This document shows positions 23,198-34,230 of a DNA stretch of 64,000 nucleotides, piece by piece. The notes beneath the pieces were generated by a model that ran no database searches, was not told where the DNA came from, and worked only from the letters and a program-made list of their open reading frames with translations. The translations under genes and the position numbers were made by a program. The stretch spans positions 194,616,028 through 194,680,027 of the forward strand of contig NC_090324.1 of the NCBI RefSeq assembly GCF_040869045.1, read 5' to 3'. Source of the DNA: Eurosta solidaginis. Lineage: Eukaryota; Arthropoda; Insecta; Diptera; Tephritidae. Position 1 is the first letter of the stretch. The number at the start of each line of letters is the position of its first letter.

Positions 23198-23752
23198 ATG
23201 ATGGATGCCTATATACGCCAAGCATATGCAGTGACAGAGTTTGAAAATGACTATAATGATATGTCCTCTTCAGCCCATACAAAACACGCCCTTTTATTCC
23301 AAAAGAAGGAGTTGAAATCGCTATGTGAAAAGGCGAAGCAGACATATGAAGATCTCTTGAGCTCCTCAGAACTCGAGTCAAAAGAGCTGTCGGCCATTAA
23401 AAAGAAGCACGAAGTTACATACTTCAACTTTCTCAAGTGCCAGGCAGAAATGGTTGAACTTTCGGAAAAACTGGAGAAAGCTGAGAAGAAAGAAGAAAGC
23501 TCAGGGGATAGGGAATATCGGGTGCGCCTGCCAGCATGTGATACGGACGTTTTCAAAGGTGATTACCTTTCTTGGCCATCATTTAGAGACATGGTTACTG
23601 CTATATACATACGTAACAAAAACCTCGCAGCAGTAGAAAAAGTTATATTATTTAAACCAAAAGACTCAAGGTGAGGCCAAAGAAATAGTTGGACGATGTC
23701 CTTTAACGAAAGACGGTTTCGAAACTGCATAGAAAAATCTATGTGACTAACT
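23198..23752 (+). pseudogene. gag: BEL/Pao gag, unit 3
   Basis: This is the best-preserved gag N-terminus, open for 158 codons from 23198. It carries the tyrosine-rich start, a charged coiled-coil region (residues about 45-105) and a downstream block with DVFKGDYLSWPSFRD typical of BEL/Pao Gag. The frame breaks near 23660. At about 23750 the gene jumps past the rest of the capsid region to the zinc-knuckle linker. Confidence 0.85.
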
Positions 23753-24536
23753 GACTGCTAAAAAATTAGGGTCCTATCAGGCAAGTGTAGCCAAACCTAC
23801 ATGTGAGATGTGAAAAAGTCCTGCACATCGAATATCAAGTGTGAAAAGTTCTTACGTTTAACGCCTACTAAACGGTTTTAACAAATTAAGAGTAGCCGTG
23901 GATGTATAAACTGCCTTTCTACTGGCCATTCGGTAACAAAGTGCACCAGTCAAATGAACTGTGCCACATGTCATCTAAGACATCATACGCTGCTTCATAT
24001 TTCGAATCAGCCAAAACCAACAAATAATTCAGATACGATCCGAGCATCTACGTCACGAGAAGCTCAAATACGACGCAATGCTGAAAGAGAAAATACTCCG
24101 AATAATAATGTGAACTCATGTTTCGCAAATACAAGTAAAGGGGTATTACTAAGGACATCTCAGGTTAATATTCATTTTAATAGTGTTGACTATTCGGCGC
24201 GAGCCCTAATAGACTTGGGATCTGAATGTTCATTCATTACCGAGAAACTCAATCGCAGAATTAATCTGCCATCCAAACACCTGCATGCCCAAGTTTCGGG
24301 CATCAATAATACAATGTCTGCACAAGTAAAAGACTACATACAACTTCGCTCACCAACACAACCATTAATGGAGATCAATACTATCATGCTGGTTTTGCCA
24401 CAACTAACAGGGAATCTTCCTACTTGACATATAAACCCAATGACAAGGCAAGCATTCCCTGACTTACTACTGGCTGACAAAAAATTCTTTGTCAATGAGC
24501 CAGTCGATCTTATTCTGGGCGGAGACATATACCCCT
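23753..24536 (+). pseudogene. gag-pro: BEL/Pao zinc knuckles and protease, unit 3
   Basis: The first knuckle has lost a cysteine codon to a stop (near 23811). The second and third (CINCLSTGHSVTKC, CATCHLRHHTLLH) are readable. The protease active site reads DLG rather than DSG (near 24212), which should abolish activity. Stops lie near 24427 and 24536. Confidence 0.8.
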
Positions 24537-26225
24537 AAATTATGTTAGGCGGCATTAGGAAAGATGTGCTAAACACATTATTAGCATAGGAAACGGTGTT
24601 CGGCTGGATTCTAACAGGCCGGATAGATGCGGTTGATACAAATAAAATTCTAATATCATATTTCAACAAGGTCACGTTGGACAAAGAGTTCTCAGCATTT
24701 TGGGAATTAGAGGAGATTCCAAGGAAAAGAAGCATCAACAACGAGGATATGTACTGCGGAGAGCTATTAAAATCCACAACAGTTCGGAGAGGTGATGGCA
24801 AATACGTGGTTTCCTTACCCTTTAGGAAAGAATTTAGCTTAGGTGCCTCTCTAAAATGGGCGTGTTCTCAATTTTATCGCAATGAGAAGCGACTAGCTAA
24901 AAATCCCGATCTAAAAACAGAATGCAATAGAGTTGTATTTGAATACAAAACCCTAGGGCATATGAAACCAGCCAGACTCAACCGACTGTTACTTCCTTCC
25001 TCCCCATGCTGTAATAAAGGAGGGAAGCACAACAACCAAAGTCAGAGTCGTATTTAATGCATCATGCCCTACCACGAATGGCAAAAGTCTAAATGATGCC
25101 TTATATACAGGTCCGATTCTTCTATCTGACCTAACATTCTTAATACTTCGTTGGAGATTGTTCAAATACGTCTTGAACAGCGACATCGAGAAAATATATC
25201 GCCAAATATGGGTCAATGAAGACCAAACAAAATACCAGCGAATCATATTTCGCAAATGCCCCAAAAACCCAATTAACCTATACGAATTGAAAACGGTAAC
25301 CTTTGGGGTCAACTGTGCTCCATACCTTGCGATTCGGACGCTGCACCAACTCGCTGATGACGTGGAGACCTCGCATCCAATGGCAGCAGGTATCCTGCGA
25401 AATTGTATGTACGTTGATGACGTACTCGCCCGTGGACACAGCATCGAAACTGCGATAAGCGCAAGGGATCAAATATCATCGGCATTACAAACGGCAGGTT
25501 TCCGGTTGTCAAACTGCAAGAAAATTCTACAGGGTATACCGAAGCAACACTTACTAAATGAGGATTTTCTTGAGTTTGAAGACACCAGCACGGTAAAAAC
25601 ACTCGGCATCAGGTGGAACGCCCATTTCGACTTCTTCTATTTTACAGCGAAACCCATTGAAAACAACCATGCCGTAACAAAAAGGCCAATACTTTCTGCG
25701 ATCGCAAAACTTTTCGACCCTCTTGGCTAGCTGGCACCAGTCGTAATTGTAGCCAAGATGATAATGCAAAACGTTTGATTGGAAGGGACAGGCTGGGACG
25801 AAAACGTGTTAGAAACCACTTTACATGGATGGGAATTATTCACGACTGACTACGAAAAAATTAACGACCTACGCATACCGCGATGGGTTCATTATACATT
25901 GAAGGACAATATCCAAATACATGGCTTCAGCGACGCCTCGGAAAAGGCATACGCAGCTACGGTTTTCCTAAGGGTACAAACAAAGTATCAAGTCTTCACC
26001 AACCTGTTGATAGCCAAGACGAGAGTAGCCCCGGCCAAAACCATATCCTTGCCTCGAATCGAACTCTGCGGTGCAGTTCTACTAGCAGAAATAATCGAAT
26101 CTGTGATTGAAAATATCAAACTTTCGACCATTAAAGTAACCCTTTGGACAAATTCAACTATAATGCTGACATGGATCCGAAAACCACCATGTTCGTGGTC
26201 AACGTTCGTGGCACATCGAATTACA
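24537..26225 (+). pseudogene. pol: BEL/Pao reverse transcriptase and RNase H, unit 3
   Basis: RT blocks are readable: VTFGVNCAPYLA, CMYVDDVLARG and AVTKRPILSAIAKLFDPLG. The RNase H-like region has IHGFSDASEKAYAA and RIELCGAVLLAEII, with WTNSTIMLTWI. Frameshifts near 24970 and 25060 and stops near 25728 and 25777 break it. The frame is cut at 26225 by a DINE-like insertion and resumes at 32255. Confidence 0.85.
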
Positions 26226-26334
26226 ACAAGTAAGGAAGGCTAAGTTCGGGTGTAACCGAACATTATATACTCAGCTGAGAGCTCTTGATACAAAATAAGA
26301 GAAAATCACCATGTAGGAAAATTTACATAGGGTA

Positions 26335-26975
26335 ACCCTAGAATGTGTTTGTACGATATGGGAATCAAATAAAAGGTGATAATGAGTATTTTAAAAGGGA
26401 GTGGGCCTTAGCCCTATAGTGGACGCCTTTTCGAGATATTGCCATAAAGATGGACCAGGGGTGACTCTAGAATGTGTTTGGACGATATAGGTATCAAATG
26501 AAAGGTGTTAATGACTATTTTAAAAGGGAGTGTGCCTTAGTTCTATAGGTAGACGCCTTTTCTAGATATCGCCATAAAGGTCGACCAGGGGTGACCCTAG
26601 AATGAGTTTGTATGATATGGGTGTCAAATGAAAGGCGTTAATGAGTATTTTAAAAGGAAGTGGGCCTTAGTTCTATAGGTGGACGCCTTTTCGAGATATC
26701 CCCATAAAGGTGGACCAGGAGTGACTCTAGAATGCGTTTGCACGATATGGGTATCAAATGAAAGGCGTTAATGATTATTTAAAAGGGAGTGGGCCTTAGT
26801 TCTATAGGTGGACGCTTTTCGAGATATCGCCATAAAGGTGGACCAGGGGTGACTCTATAATGTGTTTGTACGATATGGGTGTCAAATTAAAGGTATTAAT
26901 GAGGGGTTTAAAAGGGAGTGGCCCTTGGCTGTATATGTGAAGACGTTTTCGAGATATCGACCAAAATGTGGACCA
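26335..26975. repeat. 130-bp minisatellite, array D
   Basis: About five units run from GGTAACCCTAGAATG to the divergent last unit (GTATATGTGAAGACGTTTTCG). Here the array lies in an otherwise complete element, which shows its native position next to the hairpin end. Confidence 0.9.
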
Positions 26976-28138
26976 GGGTGACCCAGAACATCATCTGTCG
27001 GGTACCGATAACTTATTTATATATATAATACCACGAACAGTATTCTCGCAAAGATTCCGAGGGCTTTTGATTTCACCCTACAGAACTTTTTTTTATTTTC
27101 TTCTACTTAATATGTTAGGCATCACACCAATTTTACAAAGTTTTTTCTATATTTTGCGTCAATAAACCAATCCAATTACCATGTTTCATCCCTTTTTTCA
27201 TATTTGGATAGAATTATGATATTTATGGTCATAGTTGGATTTCAGCTATTTTTTATACCAAGATAAAGTGAGTTCAGATAAGTACGTAAACAAAGTTTAG
27301 TAAAGATATATTGATTTTTGGTCAAGTTACCATGTTAACGGCCGAGCGGAAGGAAAGACGGTCGACTGTGTATTAAAACTGGGCGTGCCTTCATCCGATT
27401 TCGCCAATTTTCACAGAAAACAGTTATCGTCATAGAATCTTTGCCCCCACCAAATTTCACAAGGATTGGTAAATTTTTTTTTGGCTTATGGCATTAAAAG
27501 TATTCTAAACAAATTTGATGAAAAAGGGCACCATATCATTACTGGAGATGAATGTTGACATAATTTAATTATATACTGTAAAAATATTCAATTTTTTGTA
27601 AAAATTTAACTTTAAAAATTTTTTGACTTTGCTAATTTTTATTTAGCACACATATAGTAATAGGAGTAAAGTTCCTGCCAAATTTCATCATGATGTTTTC
27701 AACTACTGCCAAATTACAGCTTGCAAAACTTTTAAATTACCTTCTTTTAAAAGTGGGCGGTACCACACCCATTGTCCAAAATTTTACTAGTTTTCTATTC
27801 TGTGTCATAAGGTCAACCCACCTGCCAAGTTTTATCGTTTTATCCGTCTTTGGTAATGAATTATCGCACTTTTTCTGTTTTTCGAAATTTTGATATCGAA
27901 AAAGTGGGCGTGGTTATATTCCGATTTCATTTCTTTTAAATAGCTGTCTGAGATGAGTACCCAGAAACCCACATACCAAGTTTCATCAAGATACTTCAAA
28001 ATTTACTCAAGTTATCGTGTTTAATGGCAGACGGACGTGGCTAAATGAATTTCTTTTTTCGCCCAGATCATTTTGATATATAGAAGTCTATATCTATCTC
28101 GATTAGTTTATACCGTTACGGATTACCGTTATGCGAAC

Positions 28139-31100
28139 GCTTCCCAACGCAGTCGGTTCTATGTACCGGAGCGACTCGGGATTTTTCCCGACCAAGGACT
28201 GTCATTTCAGTGTGACCCCATTTAATTTGTTTCGTCCCTCCCACAAATTGTCATCCTCCCAGCAGCTCCTTGCAGCAGGACTGCTACATATTCTCTTACT
28301 CCGGGAAGGTATCGAACCCAATCCGGGTCCGTCTCCTGACCCCGGTCCTGAGAAATGGTTTTGCTGCATTTGCCAGAAAAGAATCTTTTTAGTACGGTCA
28401 TACTCTGTTCAGTGTGTCTCGTGCAAGGGATGGTTGCATCGGACAGGTTGTTCTGGGCTTGATCCCAAAACCCGACGTCCACGTAACTTTTATAAATCTT
28501 TTGTGGCTCCTTGCTGCTCACGCCCAAGGGCGTCCCGTAGTCTACGCCTAAGCTTATCCCCACTACCTTCCAGCAGCTTCGCTGCTCAGCAAGCCACAAC
28601 TAGTACCCGCTGCTGCTCGCGCCCCACGGCGCCAACAACTCAAACAGCTGATACCATTCATAACTACTACCTTCATAGTAGAGCCGGTAGCAATGCTGAG
28701 CATCAGCCCCTGCCCCCGTCTTCTTCTCCCCCCCTCTTTTCTGGCAGCAATCGTGCAGGTCAGGGAAACAGACTCTTAGTCCCTGCCTCCGTTTGCACCG
28801 TCTGCCAGCACAGAATATATAGGTTTGCGACATCCGCTCAATGCAGCTCCTGCCTTGGGTGGTGCCACTTTCCTAGATGTTCTGGTCTCCGCGACGGCAA
28901 CCCCTCTACGGGTTTCATCGCGCCATGTTGCCAGGTCGCAAACCCAAATCATCCGGGTACCCCAATGCTTGCCCAAGGGCGCCCAGTCCCAAGGCCACAA
29001 CAGCAATTGCGTCCTGGCCTTCCACACCCTAGGCGTAGTCACCCCTCACTTACCCCTAGAGTGGCGGCGTCACCCCTCATGCACTTCAGAATTCTGCAGT
29101 TCAACTGTAATGGACTAACTGGGAAGATTACGGAGATAGTCGATTTCATGAAGCGGCACAACATCCGCATTGCTGCGATTCAAGAGACTAAACTCACAGC
29201 AAGATCTGCATTGCAGACCTGCTCTGGTTATAATGTCCACAGGAAAGACCGCGAGAGCGGAAATGGAGGCGGCTTCGCGTTTATTATACACCACTCTGTG
29301 CAATATCATATATTTGATCCTGGCATCGACCGCAGTGACAATGTCTTAGAACGTCAAGGCCTATCTGTCCGGTCAGGCGATGCAAATCTAGAAATCATCA
29401 ACATCTACATCCCTCCTGTCACCTGTTGCCCCAGTGGATACCGCCCTAATATCGAGGCCTTACTCACTGGCAACAATCGCATTATCTTAGGAGATTTCAA
29501 TGCCCATCACGACCTATGGCATTCAAACTTGCGGGCGGACAGTAGGGGTGAGATGTTGGCGGATCAAATAGACGAAACGACGTTCTGCACAATAAACGGA
29601 GACGCCCCCACACGTATGGTAGGAAGCTGTCATAGCTCGCCAGATATCTCAATCGTGAGCGCAGAACTCGTAAACTGCGTCAACTGGCAGCCGATGGTAA
29701 CATTGGCATCCGACCACCTGCCCATACTTATTTCGTTCGAGCGTACCGCCGACTTCATCGTCACCGAAAAACGCACTTTCATAAACTTCAAAAAAGGAAA
29801 GTGGGAAGAATATAAATCTGCAACAGACAGCAGCTTTGCTGCCCTCCCTATCCCGACTGATGCCCGCCAATGGGAGCGTGCCTTCCGTAAGGTCATTGAA
29901 TCCGCCTCGGCACATTTCATTCCCGCCGGGAGAATTCCCGAAATCCGGCCCCACTTCCCGGCGGAGGCCGCGAGCTTAGCGAGGGAACGCGACCTTATAA
30001 GACAGCTTGATCCAGGCGACCCCCAAATAAGGGATATAAACCAACGCATCAGATTGCTTGTGGACGAACACAAGCGGGCGAAATGGGAAGAGCACCTAAG
30101 AGGTTGTAACCTCTCTACCGGTGTAGGTAAACTTTGGTCCACCGTAAAGTCCCTATCGAATCCGACTAAGCACAAAGACAAAGTTTCCATCGCCTTTGGC
30201 GATAAGGTGCTGTCGGATGCGAAAAAATGCGCGAGCGCTTTCTGCCGACAATATATAATGCATCCTACGGTCGACAAAGATAGACGGAGAGCCAATAGAC
30301 ACGCACATAAACACAAACTCAGCGCGTCACCAATTACCATCACCGCTAGAGAGGTTGAGGACGCCATTGGTCGCGCTAAACCATCCAAAGCAGTGGGCCC
30401 AGACGGCATAGCCATGCCGATGCTTAAAAACCTAGGGAAAGAGGGTTTCAAATATTTAGCGCATGTCTTCAACCTGTCTCTTTCCACCTTTGTCATACCC
30501 GAGAAATGGAAAATGGCCAAGGTGGTCCCGCTACTAAAGCCTGGGAAACCAGTTAACGTAGGTGAGTCATATCGTCCGATATCTCTCCTATCGCCATTGG
30601 CAAAGACGCTTGAAGCCATTTTGCTCCCTTATTTCCAAGCACATTTGCAGCTAGCCCCTCATCAGCATGGCTTCAGAAAACTCCATAGCACTACCTCCGC
30701 GCTAAATGTCATTAGCACCCAGATAAATTGCGGTTTGAATCAATATCCCCACCATAGAACAGTACTCGTAGCGTTAGACCTATCAAAAGCTTTTGATACG
30801 GTCAACCATGGCTCGTTACTGCAAGACCTGGAAGGGTCTACCCTTCCCCCATGTCTTAAAAGGTGGACCGCAAATTATCTGGGTGGTCGGCAGGCATCGG
30901 TGCAATTCAGAAACGAAACATCAAAACAAAGGAGAATTAAACAAGGGGTGCCACAGGGTGGTGTCCTGTCCCCGCTTTTGTTTAATTTCTTCATATCTAA
31001 GCTACCTTCACCACCGGAAGGAGTCACAATCGTTTCCTACGCCGATGACTGCACAATAATTGCCACAGGCCCAGGCCCAAAGATCGATGAGCTATGCAAT

Positions 31101-32196
31101 AAAATAAACGGCTATCTCCCTGATCTCTCCAGTTTTTTCGCCTCGCGAAACCTGGCATTGTCACCGACTAAATCTTCCGCGACCTTATTTACAACATGGA
31201 CGCCCCAAATGTCGACCATATTGAACATCCACGTCGATGGCACTACGCTACCGACTGTCCTACAACCCAAAATCTTGGCTGTGACGTTTGATCAGGATCT
31301 ACATTTTGGTGCGCACGCAACCGCAATTGTTCGAAGAATTCAGAGCCGTAATAAAATCCTCAAATCCCTTGCTGGCAGTACCTGGGGAAAAGATAAAGAA
31401 ACGCTCTTGACCACATACAAAGCAATTAGCCAGCCGATTACGTGCTACGCGTCACCCATATGGTCGCCAAGCCTAAAAACCACCCACTGGAAGAAACTAC
31501 AGGCCTGCCAAAATACTGCTCTCAGAATCGCCACGGGATGTCTTCTTATGTCCCCAGAACACCATCTGCATAATGAGGCGAGAATACTCCCCATCAGGGA
31601 GAGAAATGAGATGCTGACCAAACAGTTTCTGTTGAATACCCAGAAACCTGGGCATCCCAACAGACACCTGATTGACGAACCAGCACCGCCTAGGGGCCTA
31701 AGGAGTCATCTCCGTAAGCATTTTGAGGAAATGCGGCACCTGAGAACCCAGCCGTATGAAGCGGAAAAACACAAGCAGGTCCTTGGTGAACTCCATAGAC
31801 AGGCGTCGGACCTTTATGTCGGGAATTGCCCGGTGAATCCAGTACTTGAAGAAAAATATCCAGAACTCGCAGAAGAGGAACGCATACTCCCCAGGGAAAC
31901 GCGTGTCACTCTTGCTCAACTTCGTTCTGGATACTGTAACAGGTTAAACTCTTACCTATCCAGAATCAATCCCGACATACAAAATGTATGCCCTGCTTGC
32001 AATGTGTCCCCACATGACACCAACCATCTCTTTAATTGTAATGTGGAACCAACGCCTCTAACACCCCTTTCCTTATGGTCCACCCCTGTTGAAACGGCAA
32101 GTTTCCTTGGACTCCCGTTAGAGGATATTGATGACAATTTGTGATTGGTCGCGGCTATTAGGTGGGGCGAGCATTGCTACAACAACAACAACAACA
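28139..32196 (+). mobile_element. Full-length APE-type LINE (Jockey/I-like), apparently intact
   Basis: A 14-bp target duplication, accgttatgcgaac, lies at 28125-28138 and 32197-32210. The element has a 22-nt 5' leader, one long ORF and a 52-nt 3' tail ending in (CAA)n. The insertion lies inside the 3' body of DINE copy D. An intact frame and perfect duplication suggest a recent event. The clade (LOA-like, Jockey or I) cannot be settled by eye. Confidence 0.92.
28161..32144 (+). CDS. LINE polyprotein: PHD-like fingers, APE endonuclease, reverse transcriptase
   Basis: It is one uninterrupted frame of 1327 codons from the ATG at 28161. An in-frame ATG at 28131 lies in the target duplication and is host sequence. 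Residue numbers here count from 28131. A 2A-like motif GIEPNPGP lies at 60-67; PHD-like Cys/His clusters at 78-129 and 222-267; the APE endonuclease at 317-537 (QETK 351-354, GDFNAHH 454-460, SDHLPI 527-532); RT at about 740-1060 (GVPQGGVLSP 939-948, YADD 970-973); and a C-terminal C-x2-C-x8-H-x3-C cluster near 1287-1303. It would nick the target and copy its own RNA in the nucleus. No RNase H is apparent. All catalytic boxes look intact. Confidence 0.93.
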   Translation: MYRSDSGFFPTKDCHFSVTPFNLFRPSHKLSSSQQLLAAGLLHILLLREGIEPNPGPSPDPGPEKWFCCICQKRIFLVRSYSVQCVSCKGWLHRTGCSGLDPKTRRPRNFYKSFVAPCCSRPRASRSLRLSLSPLPSSSFAAQQATTSTRCCSRPTAPTTQTADTIHNYYLHSRAGSNAEHQPLPPSSSPPLFSGSNRAGQGNRLLVPASVCTVCQHRIYRFATSAQCSSCLGWCHFPRCSGLRDGNPSTGFIAPCCQVANPNHPGTPMLAQGRPVPRPQQQLRPGLPHPRRSHPSLTPRVAASPLMHFRILQFNCNGLTGKITEIVDFMKRHNIRIAAIQETKLTARSALQTCSGYNVHRKDRESGNGGGFAFIIHHSVQYHIFDPGIDRSDNVLERQGLSVRSGDANLEIINIYIPPVTCCPSGYRPNIEALLTGNNRIILGDFNAHHDLWHSNLRADSRGEMLADQIDETTFCTINGDAPTRMVGSCHSSPDISIVSAELVNCVNWQPMVTLASDHLPILISFERTADFIVTEKRTFINFKKGKWEEYKSATDSSFAALPIPTDARQWERAFRKVIESASAHFIPAGRIPEIRPHFPAEAASLARERDLIRQLDPGDPQIRDINQRIRLLVDEHKRAKWEEHLRGCNLSTGVGKLWSTVKSLSNPTKHKDKVSIAFGDKVLSDAKKCASAFCRQYIMHPTVDKDRRRANRHAHKHKLSASPITITAREVEDAIGRAKPSKAVGPDGIAMPMLKNLGKEGFKYLAHVFNLSLSTFVIPEKWKMAKVVPLLKPGKPVNVGESYRPISLLSPLAKTLEAILLPYFQAHLQLAPHQHGFRKLHSTTSALNVISTQINCGLNQYPHHRTVLVALDLSKAFDTVNHGSLLQDLEGSTLPPCLKRWTANYLGGRQASVQFRNETSKQRRIKQGVPQGGVLSPLLFNFFISKLPSPPEGVTIVSYADDCTIIATGPGPKIDELCNKINGYLPDLSSFFASRNLALSPTKSSATLFTTWTPQMSTILNIHVDGTTLPTVLQPKILAVTFDQDLHFGAHATAIVRRIQSRNKILKSLAGSTWGKDKETLLTTYKAISQPITCYASPIWSPSLKTTHWKKLQACQNTALRIATGCLLMSPEHHLHNEARILPIRERNEMLTKQFLLNTQKPGHPNRHLIDEPAPPRGLRSHLRKHFEEMRHLRTQPYEAEKHKQVLGELHRQASDLYVGNCPVNPVLEEKYPELAEEERILPRETRVTLAQLRSGYCNRLNSYLSRINPDIQNVCPACNVSPHDTNHLFNCNVEPTPLTPLSLWSTPVETASFLGLPLEDIDDNL

Positions 32197-32254
32197 ACCG
32201 TTATGCGAACAAAATTAATATAATCTGTGAGCTCTGCTCAGCTGAGTATAAAAA

Positions 32255-33931
32255 TCATCGACAAAGTATGGGGGCACGTAGACTCCGAGTCAAATCCTGC
32301 AGATTTGGCGAGCAGAGGCCTTTTCGCTTCGGATCTAATCACCAAATTTTGTTGTGGCAGGGACCTTCTTGGTTACAAGAAGACAACGAAAATTGGCCAA
32401 CGCAAGAAGAAGATTATAACACGAATATTGAGGAAAAGAGGGTAAAGGTTCACGCAACGTCTGTTAATAATAATTCTAACATCCTTGATAGGTTCTCTGA
32501 CTTTTCAAGGGCTTTGCGGGTTGTAGCATACATTTTTCCGTTTTTCCAAAGAATACATCCGAAAACTAAAGCTTCTTTCAAAAGCCCCTCTCATTTATTG
32601 CACCTGATGAAATAAAAACAACGACGGAACGATTGATAACAATATGTCAAAAGCGGAACTATCAAGAAGAGTACGCAAGTTTGAAGTCAGGGAAACTAAT
32701 TCATGGGAAGAGTGAGATTTTACCTGTAAACCCATTCATCGATACGGAACGTATAATCAGAACTGATTGGCGGGTCGACACATCCCAATACAAGTCCTAC
32801 AATGAGCGTCACCCCATTATCCTTCCATACACTTGTAGGTTAACCAGACTCCTGGTTGAATTTATACATAAGATCTCCCTCCATGGAGAAAACCAACTGA
32901 TGCTGCGCCTTATTCGCACTCAATACTGGATTCCGCGTATTAAAAACATGATTAAATCTTTCATCCACAACTGTAAAATCTGCACTATTTACAAGAAGCT
33001 GGCGCAAACTCAACTTATGGGGATCCTTCGAAAGGAGCGCAATACTTTTCCTAGGGCCTTCACCAACAGAGGGGTAGATTTCGCCGGACCATTTGACATT
33101 AAGTTACCGAGGGAGAGGGTGTCGGACCTCAAAGGGGTATGTCTGTCTCTTCGTCTGCTTTTCGACGAAAGCTATTCATCTTGAAGCAACAAACGACCTT
33201 AGTACCGGGTTTTTTCTTGCTGCCTTCGCCAGATTTTTATCTAGACGAGGATGCCCAAAAAACGGAGCTTCGCCATATTTACGATCCATTTTCAAGGCCT
33301 TTCTACGTGAAGCAAGGGATGACATAATGAACAAGTATATCCACCAAACTCTCGCATGGCATTTCCTACCCCGATAGCTCTCCACATGGGAGGCTTGCGG
33401 GAAGCAGGGGTAAAAATTTTAAAACCCATTATAAAAAAACGCGCCCGATCATAAATATACATTCGAAGAGTGTACGACTCTCTTACGCCGAATTGATGCA
33501 GGCCTCAACTCAACACCACTCAGTCCCTCATCTAGCGAACCTTCCGACATGGAGCCGCTTACTCCAGGCCACTTTCTCGTGGGTGAGCATCTGCTAGCTC
33601 CATCCAAAATCGACTGCAATGAGAATCCTACCTAAATAGTCAATCGATGAAAAAAAACTAAGGCCCTGCACTAGATATTTTGCAAAAGATGGAAATCGGG
33701 ATATCTCGCCGAGATACAGAAACGGTATAAGTGGAAACATCCATAATCCAACTTAAAACCCGCGGACCTAGTGGTCATAAAGGAGGGCAACCTCCAACCC
33801 ACCGAGTGAGAATCGTCAACATACACCCAGGCTCTGATAACCGTGTACGTGTTGTTGACGTCAATACAATTAAGGGACGAATTACCAGACGAATCCAGAA
33901 ACTGGTACTACTTCCGCCTAACGACAAATAA
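32255..33931 (+). pseudogene. pol: BEL/Pao integrase, unit 3 (after the DINE insertion)
   Basis: The frame resumes with HVDSESNPADLASRG, the pre-integrase signature of BEL/Pao Pol. An HHCC-like zinc domain follows (HKISLHGENQ...CKICTIYK near 32870-32990), then the first catalytic Asp context NRGVDFAGPF (33070). The second Asp context is damaged near 33270 (expected DNG not seen). The C-terminus has LTPGHFLVGEHLLAP (33560) and HPGSDNRVRVVDV (33822). Frameshifts near 32600 and 33140 and stops near 33375-33720 make it dead. Confidence 0.85.
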
Positions 33932-34230
33932 AATGGACTTTAATAGTCCACATTCCTCTATACCAAATAACCTCTCCCTCAGCTCTCGTTCACCCCGAAC
34001 GAGACCATTAGAACTAACGTTATTCTGAACCATTATCCCACAATTCACTCACTAACCCATGTCGAGGACACCAGAATGATAACCCAGCTCTCATTTACCC
34101 CGAACGAGGCCAACAGAATCCTGACGCAGATACACTATCTGCCACATAATACTTTTTCCAACGATTACGTGGGTGCGCCGCTGCCACAACGCAATTGTTC
34201 CAAAATAGTTTAATATCGCAAATAATCCCA
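33932..34230 (+). other. BEL/Pao 3' untranslated region or LTR remnant, unit 3
   Basis: A GTGGGTGCGC-CGCTGCCACAACG block near 34170 resembles GTGGGTGCGCGCCGTTGCCACCACG in the unit leaders (about 3956). It may be the only LTR similarity left. Two similar blocks (CACCCCGAACGAGACCA and ACCCCGAACGAGGCCA) lie near 33990 and 34098. The 3' LTR end cannot be found. Confidence 0.45.

Larger units (their letters stand above)
26226..32254. mobile_element. DINE/Helentron-like element, copy D, carrying a nested LINE
   Basis: One end is ACAAGTAAGGAAGG followed by a hairpin (GTTCGG 26244-26249 with CCGAAC 26256-26261) and a subterminal repeat TATACTCAGCTGAGAGCTC at 26266-26284. The inverted match lies at 32229-32250. 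Between them are a five-unit 130-bp array, an AT-rich body and the LINE at 28139-32196. If the hairpin marks the Helentron 3' end, the element runs on the minus strand. It splits the BEL RNase H from its integrase and shows no target duplication. Confidence 0.8.

Noticed and set aside
28222..31919. Minus-strand frames opposite the LINE (up to 329 codons)
   Set aside because: They mirror the long LINE frame on the plus strand and show no domain homology.
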